From Streptomyces sp. CNH099 (GTDB lineage Bacteria; Actinomycetota; Actinomycetes; Streptomycetales; Streptomycetaceae), in contig AZWL01000035.1 of assembly GCA_000514715.1 (NCBI GenBank), forward strand, positions 1-43,946: 43,946 nt of DNA, read 5' to 3'. Below, one piece after another: positions 8,089-17,032 of this stretch; position 1 is the stretch's first letter; every line of letters starts with the position of its first letter. The position numbers and the translations under genes are program-made. Under the pieces are notes generated by a model, which worked only from the letters and a program-made list of their open reading frames with translations, searched no databases and was not told the DNA's origin.

Positions 8089-9313
8089 GGGCGCCGTCGA
8101 CGCGGGTCAGGAAGACGGTGCAGGACACCGTGGTGGGGCCGGTGAGCTTCAGCCTGCGCCGCAGCTCCTCGGGCTCGACGGCGGAGCCGCGCTTCTTGAC
8201 CGTGACGCTGCCGACGCCGCGTTCGCGCAGCAGCGCGCGGAGCCTCTTGACGTGGAACGGGAGCACATCGGTGATCTCGTACGCGGTGGCGAACGGGGTC
8301 TCCGTGCGGTCGTCGGCCGTCACGTACGCGATGGTGGCGTCGAGCAGCCGCCCGCCGACCTGCTCCGCCACCTCGGCGACGAGGTGGGCGCGGATGACGG
8401 CGCCGTCGGGCTCGTACAGGTAGCGGCCGACGGGGCCAGGCGCCGGGTCGGGCAGGCCGCGGCCGGCGAGGGTGGCGCCGGCGGGCAGCAGGGTCGCGCG
8501 CCGGACACCGGGGGAGACGGCGTCGGGAGCGGCGCCGAACCAGAGCACGGCCTCCTTGACGTCGCCGGCGTCGGAGACCCACTCCGCCTCGGCGGCGTCG
8601 GGGACGGCCTCGTGCGGGATGCCGGGGGCGACCTTCAGCGCGGCGTGCGAGACGCGGCCGGCGACCTCGACGGCCCAGGAGAGCGGCGGGGAGTACGCCT
8701 CGGGGTCGAAGACCCGCCCGCGCCCGCCCGGAGCACCCCCTCCGATCCGGCGAGCCGGAGCACCCCCTCCGATCCGGCGAGCCGGAGCACCCCCTCCGAT
8801 CCGGCGAGCCGGATCGATGAACACCGCGTCGTACCCCGAGATGTCCGCGTCCCCCACCTCCGCGCACCGCACGTCGACCAGCTCCGCCACCCCCAGCGCC
8901 GCCGCGTTGGCCCGCGCGGCGGCGACCGCCGCCGGGTCCCGGTCGACGGCGAGCACGGCGATCCCCGCCCGCGCCAGCGCCACCGCGTCGCCGCCGACGC
9001 CGCAGCACAGGTCGGCCACCCGGGTCACGCCCAGCGCCGCGAAGCGGGCCGCGCGGTGCGCCGCCACCGCCGCACGGGTCGCCTGCTCGACGCCGTCGGT
9101 GGTGAAGTACATGCGCGCCGCGTCCGCCCCGAACTTCGCCGCCGCCCGCTGCCGCAGCCGGGCCTGCCCGAGCGCGGCGGAGACCAGCGCGGCGGGGTGG
9201 TCGCGGCGGAGCCGGGTGGCGAGGGCCAGTTCGTCGGCGGGGGAGTGGTCGCGCAGCTCGGCGAGGAGGGCCTGGCCCTCGGGGGTGAGGAGGGCGGCGA
9301 GGGGGTCGTGCAT
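8042..9313 (-). CDS. Class I SAM-dependent methyltransferase, THUMP-like C-terminal domain
   Basis: A 423-residue protein. Residues 1-70 are helical (LTPEGQALLAELRDHSPADELALATRLRR). The Rossmann methyltransferase motif I reads VADLCCGVGGDAVALA, with the acidic motif II LAVDRDPAAVAAARAN. The DPAR motif in FIDPARR stands where motif IV is expected. GRVFDPEAYSPPLSW and the C-terminal GSVTVKKRGSAV block match the THUMP-like methyltransferases of actinobacteria; the target is not known. Right after the DPARR motif, a 27-bp unit is repeated three times (8730-8810), adding about 18 residues of ARRIGGGAP. The start is ATG 9313, preceded at 6 bases by GACAAT, a leaderless-type arrangement. The 3' end overlaps the convergent small gene by 47 bases. 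Confidence 0.85.
   Translation of the reverse strand: MHDPLAALLTPEGQALLAELRDHSPADELALATRLRRDHPAALVSAALGQARLRQRAAAKFGADAARMYFTTDGVEQATRAAVAAHRAARFAALGVTRVADLCCGVGGDAVALARAGIAVLAVDRDPAAVAAARANAAALGVAELVDVRCAEVGDADISGYDAVFIDPARRIGGGAPARRIGGGAPARRIGGGAPGGRGRVFDPEAYSPPLSWAVEVAGRVSHAALKVAPGIPHEAVPDAAEAEWVSDAGDVKEAVLWFGAAPDAVSPGVRRATLLPAGATLAGRGLPDPAPGPVGRYLYEPDGAVIRAHLVAEVAEQVGGRLLDATIAYVTADDRTETPFATAYEITDVLPFHVKRLRALLRERGVGSVTVKKRGSAVEPEELRRRLKLTGPTTVSCTVFLTRVDGAPTVLLARPAGPDPAT
8730..8810 (-). repeat. 27-bp perfect tandem repeat, three copies, in frame
   Basis: Three identical head-to-tail 27-bp units at 8730-8756, 8757-8783 and 8784-8810, within the methyltransferase gene. Each adds the nine residues ARRIGGGAP (in phase RIGGGAPAR). 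Copies are base-identical, pointing to a recent expansion. Confidence 0.95.
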
Positions 9314-9441
9314 GCGCCCATTGTCCGCCGGTCGTCCGCCGGCTGTCCGCCGGCCGGAGGAGCGTACGGCGCGGCGGCGTGACACCCGGTTCCGTACTGG
9401 GAGGATGCGGGCTCAGAGAACTAATACGACAAAAGGATAAA

Positions 9442-10374
9442 ATGACCCCACGTTCAGCCCTCCGCGCCGGCCCTCTAGCCCTGGTCCTGGCCCTCGCCGG
9501 CGCCGTGCTCGCCTCCGCCTGCTCCTCCGGCCCCGCCGCCGACCCCCGCCCGCTCACCCGCCCCGCCGAGGACGCCAAGCCCGCCGCCGGCGGCGGCCCC
9601 GCCGCCGCACCCGCCCGCGCGCTCGCCCGCACCGCCGAGCACCAGCGGCGCGTCCACGCCCGGCGGCTCGCCGCCGCCCGCGTCTGGGGCCTGGCCGCGG
9701 CCCCGCTGCTGCCGCCCGCCCCGCCGCGCACCAAGCCCGCGCTCGCCACCGAACCCGGCTTCGAGACCGACGGCGGCGGCCCCGGCCTGCCGCCCGTCAT
9801 CACCCGGGTCCCGACCGACGACCGGGTGATCTTCCTGACCATCGACGACGGCCACCGCAAGGACCCCGAGCTGCTGCGCATGCTGCGCGAACTGGACGTC
9901 CCCGTCAGCGCCTTCCTCACCGACGACGCCGCCCGCGACGACTACGCCTACTTCCGCGCCCTCCGGGACCTCGGCACCACCGTCAGCAACCACACCCTCC
10001 ACCACCCCGACCTGCGCGAACTGCCCTACGCGGCGCAGCGCGAGGAGATCTGCGGCCAGCAGCGCGTCCTCAGGCGCGAGATGGGCGCCGCCCCGCGGAT
10101 CTTCCGCCCGCCCTACGGCAACTACAACGGCGACACCCTGCGCGCGGCGAAGGACTGCGGCATCGACCTCGTGCCGCTGTGGCAGCAGGAGGCGTTCCCC
10201 GGCCGCTGGACGTACTCCCGGGCGGACACCGCCTTCCACCCCGGCGATATCGTGCTCACCCACTTCGAAGGTCCTTCCGAATTCGGCGGCACGATGGCCG
10301 ATGTCGTCCGTACGGTGCTCCGTAAGGCGAACGACGAGGGCTTCGCCGTTGCCCGCTTGGAGGATTACGTATGA
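9442..10374 (+). CDS. Lipoprotein polysaccharide deacetylase (NodB domain), copy 1
   Basis: A 310-residue exported carbohydrate esterase family 4 protein. The signal peptide ends in lipobox LASAC, so the mature protein is probably lipid-anchored outside the membrane. After a Pro/Ala-rich linker, the NodB domain shows motif 1 TIDDG (usually TFDDG), metal ligands in motif 2 SNHTLHHPD, motif 3 FRPPYGNYN, and a late DIVLTHF block in place of the usual L-T-H motif 5. Start ATG 9442 has AAAAGGA upstream; the frame is open further 5' but this start gives a proper signal peptide. Its stop overlaps the next gene, its paralogue, in ATGA. The likely substrate is cell-wall or capsular N-acetylated glycan (family inference). 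Confidence 0.87.
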   Translation: MTPRSALRAGPLALVLALAGAVLASACSSGPAADPRPLTRPAEDAKPAAGGGPAAAPARALARTAEHQRRVHARRLAAARVWGLAAAPLLPPAPPRTKPALATEPGFETDGGGPGLPPVITRVPTDDRVIFLTIDDGHRKDPELLRMLRELDVPVSAFLTDDAARDDYAYFRALRDLGTTVSNHTLHHPDLRELPYAAQREEICGQQRVLRREMGAAPRIFRPPYGNYNGDTLRAAKDCGIDLVPLWQQEAFPGRWTYSRADTAFHPGDIVLTHFEGPSEFGGTMADVVRTVLRKANDEGFAVARLEDYV

Positions 10375-11315
10375 GGCGCAGCCGCGCCGTCCGCCGCCGG
10401 CCGTCCGCCGCCGCGATAGCCGCCGCCTGCCTGCTCGCGCTCACCGCCTGCGCGGACGCCGCCCGGCCCACGGAGGAGTGGTTCCCGGAGACCACCGGCG
10501 AGTCCGCGGCGGGGGCCGGGGACGCCAAGCCGGGCGCGGGGCAGGGGGGCCGCACGCCCCGCGCGCTGCCCGGCGGGGCGGGCGAGGACGACGGGGCCGG
10601 CGGGGGCGGCCGCGCCGCCGCCCCCGGCGCGTACCACCGCTGGGGCCTCGACCGCCCCCTCGCCCCGCCGCCCGAGCCGCCGGCCGCCCGCCCCGTGCGG
10701 CCGGAGCCCTCCGGGCTGCCGGCCGTGGTGGACCGGGTGCCGACGCGGGACAAGGTCGTCTTCGTCACCATCGACGACGGCGTGAACAAGGACCCGGCGC
10801 TCATCGACATGGCGGCGGACCTGCGGCTGCCGCTCAGCATGTTCCTCGCCGACTCCGCAGTCGGGGGAGGTACCGGCGAGGGCTACGGCTACTTCGCGGA
10901 GCTGCAGCGCCTCGGCAACTCCGTACACGGCCACACCCTCACCCACCCCGACCTCACCTCCCTGCCGTACGCCGCGCAGCGCCGCCAGATCTGCCGCCAG
11001 CAGGAGCGCGTCGCGGACCGCTTCGGCGTCCGCCCGACGCTCTTCCGGCCGCCCTACGGCGAGTACGACGCGGCGACGCTCAGGGCCGCGGCCTCCTGCG
11101 GCGTACGGGCGGTGCCGCTGTGGCGGGCGGAGATGAAGGCCGGCGGCCTGGAGTACCGCGAGGGCGACCGGCTGCGCCCCGGCGACATCGTGCTGGCGCA
11201 CTTCCGGGGGCCGGGGCAGCAGAGCGGCCGGACGATGACGGACGTGCTGGCGGAGCTGGTACGGGAGATCCAGCGGCAGGGGTACACGGTGGCCCGGCTG
11301 GAGGACTACATGTGA
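10371..11315 (+). CDS. Lipoprotein polysaccharide deacetylase (NodB domain), copy 2
   Basis: A 314-residue paralogue of the preceding gene, started by a 4-base ATGA overlap. The signal peptide ends LLALTAC, a lipobox. A Gly/Ala/Pro linker precedes the catalytic domain with TIDDG, HGHTLTHPD, FRPPYGEYD and DIVLAHF. Both copies end in ARLEDY plus one residue, so the pair arose by tandem duplication. Substrate and regulation are not evident. About 70 bases downstream lies the CIRCE-controlled groES promoter. Confidence 0.87.
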   Translation: MRRSRAVRRRPSAAAIAAACLLALTACADAARPTEEWFPETTGESAAGAGDAKPGAGQGGRTPRALPGGAGEDDGAGGGGRAAAPGAYHRWGLDRPLAPPPEPPAARPVRPEPSGLPAVVDRVPTRDKVVFVTIDDGVNKDPALIDMAADLRLPLSMFLADSAVGGGTGEGYGYFAELQRLGNSVHGHTLTHPDLTSLPYAAQRRQICRQQERVADRFGVRPTLFRPPYGEYDAATLRAAASCGVRAVPLWRAEMKAGGLEYREGDRLRPGDIVLAHFRGPGQQSGRTMTDVLAELVREIQRQGYTVARLEDYM

Positions 11316-11385
11316 CGCGGACGGGGCCCGGCTCGCACAGCTGTACGGGGCGTACGGGCGGGTGGGCGACCCGGACGGCGGCAAT

Positions 11386-11412
11386 CTGGCACTCGGCTTG
11401 ACCGAGTGCTAA
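11386..11412 (+). promoter_or_regulatory. CIRCE operator 1 (HrcA site)
   Basis: CTGGCACTC, 9-base spacer, GAGTGCTAA: a classical CIRCE inverted repeat bound by the heat-shock repressor HrcA. The spacer carries TTGACC, usable as the -35 box of the groES promoter, so HrcA would block RNA polymerase directly. Confidence 0.95.
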
Positions 11413-11427
11413 AGGGCGGCATAACCT
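11398..11427 (+). promoter_or_regulatory. groES-groEL promoter candidate
   Basis: TTGACC at 11398-11403 and ATAACC or TAACCT at 11421-11427 form a vegetative-type promoter with 17-18 bp spacing, lying between and overlapping the two CIRCE elements. Confidence 0.65.
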
Positions 11428-11432
11428 CGGCT

Positions 11433-11459
11433 CTGGCACTCCCCGAGGGAGAGTGCCAA
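11433..11459 (+). promoter_or_regulatory. CIRCE operator 2 (HrcA site)
   Basis: CTGGCACTC, 9-base spacer, GAGTGCCAA. This second CIRCE starts 20 bases after the first and lies around or just past the expected transcription start. Confidence 0.92.
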
Positions 11460-11560
11460 CACAGCGACGAGGCGGATCCGGCACCCGCGACGACGGGTCC
11501 TCCTGGGTCGCCACCCCAGACATTCAACCCCGCGAGATCTCCGAAGGGGGAGGTCGGATC

Positions 11561-11869
11561 GTGACGACCGCCAGCACCAAGGTTGCCATCAAGCCGCTTG
11601 AGGACCGCATCGTGGTCCAGACGCTCGAAGCCGAGGAGACCACGGCCTCGGGCCTGGTCATCCCGGACACCGCCAAGGAGAAGCCCCAGGAGGGCGTCGT
11701 CCTGGCCGTCGGCCCGGGCCGCTTCGAGGACGGCAACCGCCTGCCGCTCGACGTCTCCGTCGGCGACGTCGTTCTCTACAGCAAGTACGGCGGCACCGAG
11801 GTGAAGTACAACAACGAGGACTACCTCGTCCTCTCCGCCCGCGACGTGCTCGCGATCATCGAGAAGTAA
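11561..11869 (+). CDS. groES: Co-chaperonin GroES
   Basis: A 102-residue GroES that caps GroEL rings. It shows IKPLEDRIVV, then the mobile loop ETTASGLVIPDTAKEKPQEG, then VGDVVLYSKYGGTEVKYNNEDYLVLSARDVLAI. Start GTG 11561 is chosen because GGGGGAGG lies upstream and the protein then has normal length; an earlier in-frame start would translate the regulatory region. It is first in an operon with groEL1 and is controlled by two CIRCE elements. Confidence 0.97.
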   Translation: MTTASTKVAIKPLEDRIVVQTLEAEETTASGLVIPDTAKEKPQEGVVLAVGPGRFEDGNRLPLDVSVGDVVLYSKYGGTEVKYNNEDYLVLSARDVLAIIEK

Positions 11870-11993
11870 CGGGGCGCTCCCGCTTCTTCCGCACCCCAGG
11901 CCGCGCCCCGGATCCGTTCGCCGAGCACCACATACCGAAACGGGCCGGGGCGTCGGCGCTCCCTACGGCGCCCTTTGAGAGGACCCACGTTTC

Positions 11994-13619
<1,626 letters not shown>

Positions 13620-13659
13620 CCCCCGGCCCGGGCAGCGCATAACCGCCCGAGCACCCCGG

Positions 13660-13702
13660 CAGGGCCCCGTCTCCGTACGCCCACGTACGGAGCGGGGCCC
13701 TG
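13660..13702 (+). terminator. Terminator after groEL1
   Basis: Long inverted repeat with arms CAGGGCCCCG(T)CTCCGTACG and CGTACGGAGCGGGGCCCTG, a one-base bulge and a 4-base loop. It lies between groEL1 and the convergent SDR gene and could serve both. Confidence 0.75.
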
Positions 13703-13788
13703 CGGCGTACGGGGGTCTCGGGGGCGGAGCCCCTGAGTTCGGGAAGGGGCGGGGCCGGGGAACACCCCCTGCCGGGGCTGGACCCCGG

Positions 13789-14562
13789 TCAGCGGGGGCC
13801 GTACTTGCGGCCCGCACCCGACGACACCCGCCCCAGCAACCCGCGCGGCACCAGCTTCGCCGCCCCCATCAGCGCCTTGTACCGCGGGTCCGGAATCGAC
13901 ACCGTCCGCTCCCGCCCCAGGTCCCGCAGCGCCTCCGCCGCCACCCGGTCCGCGTCGAGCCACATCCACCCCGGGATGCTGTCCGTCCCCATCCCCGCCC
14001 GCTCGTGGAACTCCGTCCGTACGAACCCCGGGCACAGCGCCATCAGCCGCACCCCGCTGCCCGCCAGGTCCCGCGCCACCCCCTGCGTGAACTGCACCAC
14101 CCACGCCTTGCTCGCCCCGTACGTCCCGCGCGGCACGAACGCCGCCACCGACGCGACGTTCACCACCGCGCCGCGCGACCGCTCCTGCATCGCCGCCGCC
14201 GCGGCCGTCGTCAGCCGCAGCACCGCCTCGCAGTGCACCTTCAGCATCGTCAGCTCGTCGGCGAGCGTCACCTGCAGGAAGCGCCCCTTGAGCCCGAAGC
14301 CCGCGTTGTTGACCAGCAGGTCGACCGGCCGGCCGGCCTCGCCGAGGCGGGCCTCGACCGCGGCGATGCCCTCCTCCGCCGCCAGGTCCGCGGGCAGCGC
14401 CGCGGCCTCGACGCCGTGCCGCTCGTGGAGTTCGGCGGCCTGCTCGCGCAGCCGTTCCGCCGTTCTGGCGACGAGCACCAGGTCGTGTCCGGAGGCGGCC
14501 AGGCGGCGCGCGAAGGCGGCGCCGAGGCCGGCCGTCGATCCCGTAATCAGCGCAGTGGTCAT
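13789..14562 (-). CDS. Short-chain dehydrogenase/reductase
   Basis: A 257-residue classical SDR. The NAD(P)-binding motif is TGSTAGLGAAFARRLA (TGxxxGxG). LVNNAGFG, VVNVASVAA and the catalytic YGASK follow, with CPGFVRTEF after the active site. The Arg in the strand after beta-2 (VARTAERL) favours NADPH. The C-terminal end (LVPRGLLGRVSSGAG) is basic. Substrate unknown; these dehydrogenases often act on lipid-like ketones, but nothing nearby decides it. It is convergent with groEL1 and in the same orientation as the multicopper oxidase upstream, whose end lies 22 bases from its start. Confidence 0.9.
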   Translation of the reverse strand: MTTALITGSTAGLGAAFARRLAASGHDLVLVARTAERLREQAAELHERHGVEAAALPADLAAEEGIAAVEARLGEAGRPVDLLVNNAGFGLKGRFLQVTLADELTMLKVHCEAVLRLTTAAAAAMQERSRGAVVNVASVAAFVPRGTYGASKAWVVQFTQGVARDLAGSGVRLMALCPGFVRTEFHERAGMGTDSIPGWMWLDADRVAAEALRDLGRERTVSIPDPRYKALMGAAKLVPRGLLGRVSSGAGRKYGPR

Positions 14563-14584
14563 GTCCGCACGCTAGCGGGCGCGC

Positions 14585-16156
14585 TCAGTGCCCGGCATGT
14601 CCGCCGCTGCTCCCACCGGGGATCCGCCCGGCCTCCCCGCCCGGCTCCACGACGACGAACTGGCCCATCATCCCGCCGTCCTCGTGGGAGAGCAGATGGC
14701 AGTGGTACATGTACGGCACGTCGGGGTCGGGTGGCCCGTCGAAGCGCAGGGCGATCTTCACCTCCCGGCCGCTCGGCACGTACACGGTGTCCTTCCGCCC
14801 GCGCAGCTCCGGCGGCGGCGCTTCGCCGTCCACCGCCAGCACGCGGAACTGCACGTCGTGGACGTGGAAGTTGTGCGTGACGCCGTCGCGGTTGCGTACG
14901 GTCCAGACCTCGGTGGCGCCGCGCTCGACGGTGGCGTCGATGCGGTCCATCGCCATCGGGGCGCCGTTGATGCCGCTCATGCGCAGGTCGAAGTGGCGTT
15001 CGCGGGAGGCGTCGGCCGGGTCGGGCAGTTCGACGTCGGCGAGCCGCGCGGGTACGTCGGGGGCGGGGCGCAGGGTGTCGGCGGCGCGCAGCTCCAGCAC
15101 GTCGAAGGAGTCGTCGCCGCCGGAGAAGCGGGACTGCCAGAAGTCGCCGCCGCCCGGCGGGCTGCTGCGCAGGACGGTGCGTTCGCCGGGCGCCATCCGT
15201 ACCAGGATCTCGGCGCGCTCGCCGGGCGAGAGCGGCAGGCGGTCGGTGCGGTGGGGGGCGCCGAGGAGGCCGCCGTCGGTGGCGACGAGGTCGAAGGCGC
15301 GGTCGTCGGCGAAGCCGAAGTCGTAGACGCGGGCGGTGGAGGCGTTGAGGAGCCGCAGCCGGACGAGTTCGTCGCGCACCTCCCGGTACGGGGCGAGGGT
15401 GCCGTTGACCATCGTCTCGTCCCCCAGGAAGCCGGTGTTCCGCAGGAACCGGTGGCCGTGGTCGAAGCGGGCGCCGTCGAAGCGCACGTCCTGGACGACG
15501 ACGGGGAGGTCGTTCACCCCGTACTCGTCGGGGAGGCCGAGCTGCCGTGCCGGCGCGTCGTCGACGAGGAACATCCCGGCGAGCCCGCGCTGCACGTGCC
15601 GCTCGGTCGCGCCGTGCGGGTGCGGGTGGTACCAGAGGGTGGCGGCGGGCTGGTCGACGGTCCAGTGCGGCTCCCATGCGCCGCCGGCGTCGACCATCTG
15701 GTGCGGCCCGCCGTCCATGGCGGCGGGCAGGTGCATGCCGTGCCAGTGGACGGTGGAGGGCTCGTCGAGCCGGTTGGCGACCTCGACGCGGACCTTCTCG
15801 CCGCGTTCGGCGCGCAGCGTCGGCCCGAGGTACGTACCGCGCCAGCGGTCGGCGGCGGCTGTCGCGGGGCTGGTGAAGCCCCAGGTCGGCGTGGGCCGCC
15901 CGGGCCGGAACTCCGTCTCACCCGCCCGTATCCCGAGCCGGAAGACGCGGGTGCCGTCCGGCCGCACCTCGCCCTCCTCCAGCGGCGGTATCAGCAGCTC
16001 GTTGCGGAAGTCGACCTTGCCGACCGTGGAGACGTCCGCGCCGGTGTAGAGCCACAGCCCGGCGCCGGCCACGGTGCTCACGACCGTGGCCCCCACCGCG
16101 GCCAGCACGAGCAGCACCCTCTTGAGCCGCGACCCCCGTCTGTTCGTCTTCGTCAT
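14585..16156 (-). CDS. Multicopper oxidase (CueO/CotA/bilirubin oxidase-like)
   Basis: A 523-residue three-cupredoxin oxidase that couples substrate oxidation to reduction of oxygen to water. An N-terminal membrane segment (VLLVLAAVGATVVSTVAGAGLWLY, residues 14-37) after basic residues indicates export or anchoring. Copper ligands are all present: HWHG at 137-140, HPH at 177-179, HNFHVH at 428-433 and HCHLLSHEDGGM at 485-496, giving the trinuclear centre plus type 1 copper with axial Met. The tail is Gly/His-rich (GGHAGH). No Shine-Dalgarno sequence precedes the ATG; instead a perfect dyad abuts it and contains a seven-codon leader frame. Substrate could be metal ions or phenolics. Confidence 0.92.
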   Translation of the reverse strand: MTKTNRRGSRLKRVLLVLAAVGATVVSTVAGAGLWLYTGADVSTVGKVDFRNELLIPPLEEGEVRPDGTRVFRLGIRAGETEFRPGRPTPTWGFTSPATAAADRWRGTYLGPTLRAERGEKVRVEVANRLDEPSTVHWHGMHLPAAMDGGPHQMVDAGGAWEPHWTVDQPAATLWYHPHPHGATERHVQRGLAGMFLVDDAPARQLGLPDEYGVNDLPVVVQDVRFDGARFDHGHRFLRNTGFLGDETMVNGTLAPYREVRDELVRLRLLNASTARVYDFGFADDRAFDLVATDGGLLGAPHRTDRLPLSPGERAEILVRMAPGERTVLRSSPPGGGDFWQSRFSGGDDSFDVLELRAADTLRPAPDVPARLADVELPDPADASRERHFDLRMSGINGAPMAMDRIDATVERGATEVWTVRNRDGVTHNFHVHDVQFRVLAVDGEAPPPELRGRKDTVYVPSGREVKIALRFDGPPDPDVPYMYHCHLLSHEDGGMMGQFVVVEPGGEAGRIPGGSSGGHAGH

Positions 16157-16176
16157 GTGTCAGAGTTTTCTGACAT
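16153..16176 (-). CDS. Possible 7-residue leader peptide before the multicopper oxidase
   Basis: ATG at 16176 reads MSENSDT and stops with a TGA that overlaps the oxidase ATG (ATGA). It coincides with the dyad at 16158-16175. The frame is short enough to be chance, and there is no clear ribosome binding site. Confidence 0.25.
   Translation of the reverse strand: MSENSDT
16158..16175. promoter_or_regulatory. Perfect dyad at the multicopper oxidase start
   Basis: TGTCAGA, GTTT, TCTGACA: a 7-4-7 perfect inverted repeat ending one base before the oxidase start codon. It occupies the place where a ribosome binding site should be. It could be an operator or an mRNA hairpin that hides the start. 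Confidence 0.55.
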
Positions 16177-16291
16177 GAGGGCCCGGCGGGTATCGGGCAT
16201 GGCACGGGTACGTCCCGGAGGCGCCCCTGAGCCGCGTCTCCGGGACACCCCCGAGAGCGCGGGCCGGCCCGGCGCCGCCGGTCCGGGGGCG

Positions 16292-16960
16292 TCAGGCCGT
16301 CTGGGCCGCCGCCTTGCGGGCCTTCTCCCGGGACTCCGGGTGCAGCGCGTCGCCGGCGGCGAGGAGGCGGGGGAGCAGCTCGCGCTCCAGGGTGAGCGCG
16401 CGGAACCAGAAGGCGGCCGTCACCTCGTGGTCCGGGCGGTGCTCGACGCGGACCGCGTCCCCGGCGCGTATCTCGCCCGGCTCGATCACGCGCAGGTACG
16501 CGCCCGGCCGGGCCGCCTGCGTGAAGCGCTTGACCCAGCCCCGCTCGCCGAGCCAGCCGGCGAACGTGCGGCAGGGGATGCGCGAGCTGGTGACCTCCAG
16601 CAGCAGGTCGGCGCCGACCCGCCAGCGCTCGCCGATGAGCGCGCCGCAGACGTCGACGCCGGCGGTGGTCAGGTTCTCGCCGAAGACGCCGTTGGGCAGG
16701 TCGCGGCCGAGTTCGGCGGCCCAGACGTCGAGGTCTTCGCGCGCGAACGCGTACACCGCCTGGTGCGTGCCCCCGTGGTGGCGGAGGTCGCCGACGACGT
16801 CGCCGGCGAGGCCGCTGCCGCCGACGCCCTCGGGGCCGGGCTCCTCGACGCGCACGGGCCCGTCGGCCGGCCGCTTGTCGATGCCGGTGACGAAGCCGGG
16901 GGCGTCGGTGATGTCGGGCGCGGTCTGCGGACGGCCGAGGTTCACGGAGAGCAGGTGCAT
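16292..16960 (-). CDS. MOSC domain protein (YiiM-like)
   Basis: A 222-residue MOSC-domain protein, a beta-barrel sulfur-carrier fold related to the C-terminal domain of molybdenum cofactor sulfurase. It begins MHLLSVNLGRPQ. It contains GDLRHHGGTHQAVYAFAREDLD, FGENLTTAGVDV and the conserved cysteine in SSRIPCRTFAGWL. PGAYLRVIEPGEIRAGD follows. Start ATG 16960 gives the standard family N terminus; an open frame continues far upstream but runs through the divergent LysR gene. The role may be handling of reactive N-hydroxylated or sulfur compounds by analogy with YiiM (family knowledge). It is divergent from a LysR regulator 72 bases away, a classic regulator-target arrangement. Confidence 0.87.
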   Translation of the reverse strand: MHLLSVNLGRPQTAPDITDAPGFVTGIDKRPADGPVRVEEPGPEGVGGSGLAGDVVGDLRHHGGTHQAVYAFAREDLDVWAAELGRDLPNGVFGENLTTAGVDVCGALIGERWRVGADLLLEVTSSRIPCRTFAGWLGERGWVKRFTQAARPGAYLRVIEPGEIRAGDAVRVEHRPDHEVTAAFWFRALTLERELLPRLLAAGDALHPESREKARKAAAQTA

Positions 16961-17020
16961 CCCCCGACGGTAACCGCCCCCGCCGACAGCGCTCAAAGCG
17001 GTTTCCGACCGGGACTCGCC

Positions 17021-17026
17021 TAGGCT
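17021..17026 (+). promoter_or_regulatory. Candidate -10 element for the LysR gene
   Basis: TAGGCT stands 6 bases before ATG 17033 (gap GGGGGC). It matches the pattern before the oxidoreductase at 3776. The short divergent region would have to serve both the LysR and the MOSC gene. Confidence 0.4.
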
Positions 17027-17032
17027 GGGGGC

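Noticed and set aside
9422..9430. TAATACGAC resembles the start of the phage T7 promoter
   Set aside because: Only 9 of the bases match and the rest diverges; it precedes an ordinary ribosome binding site, so it is coincidence.
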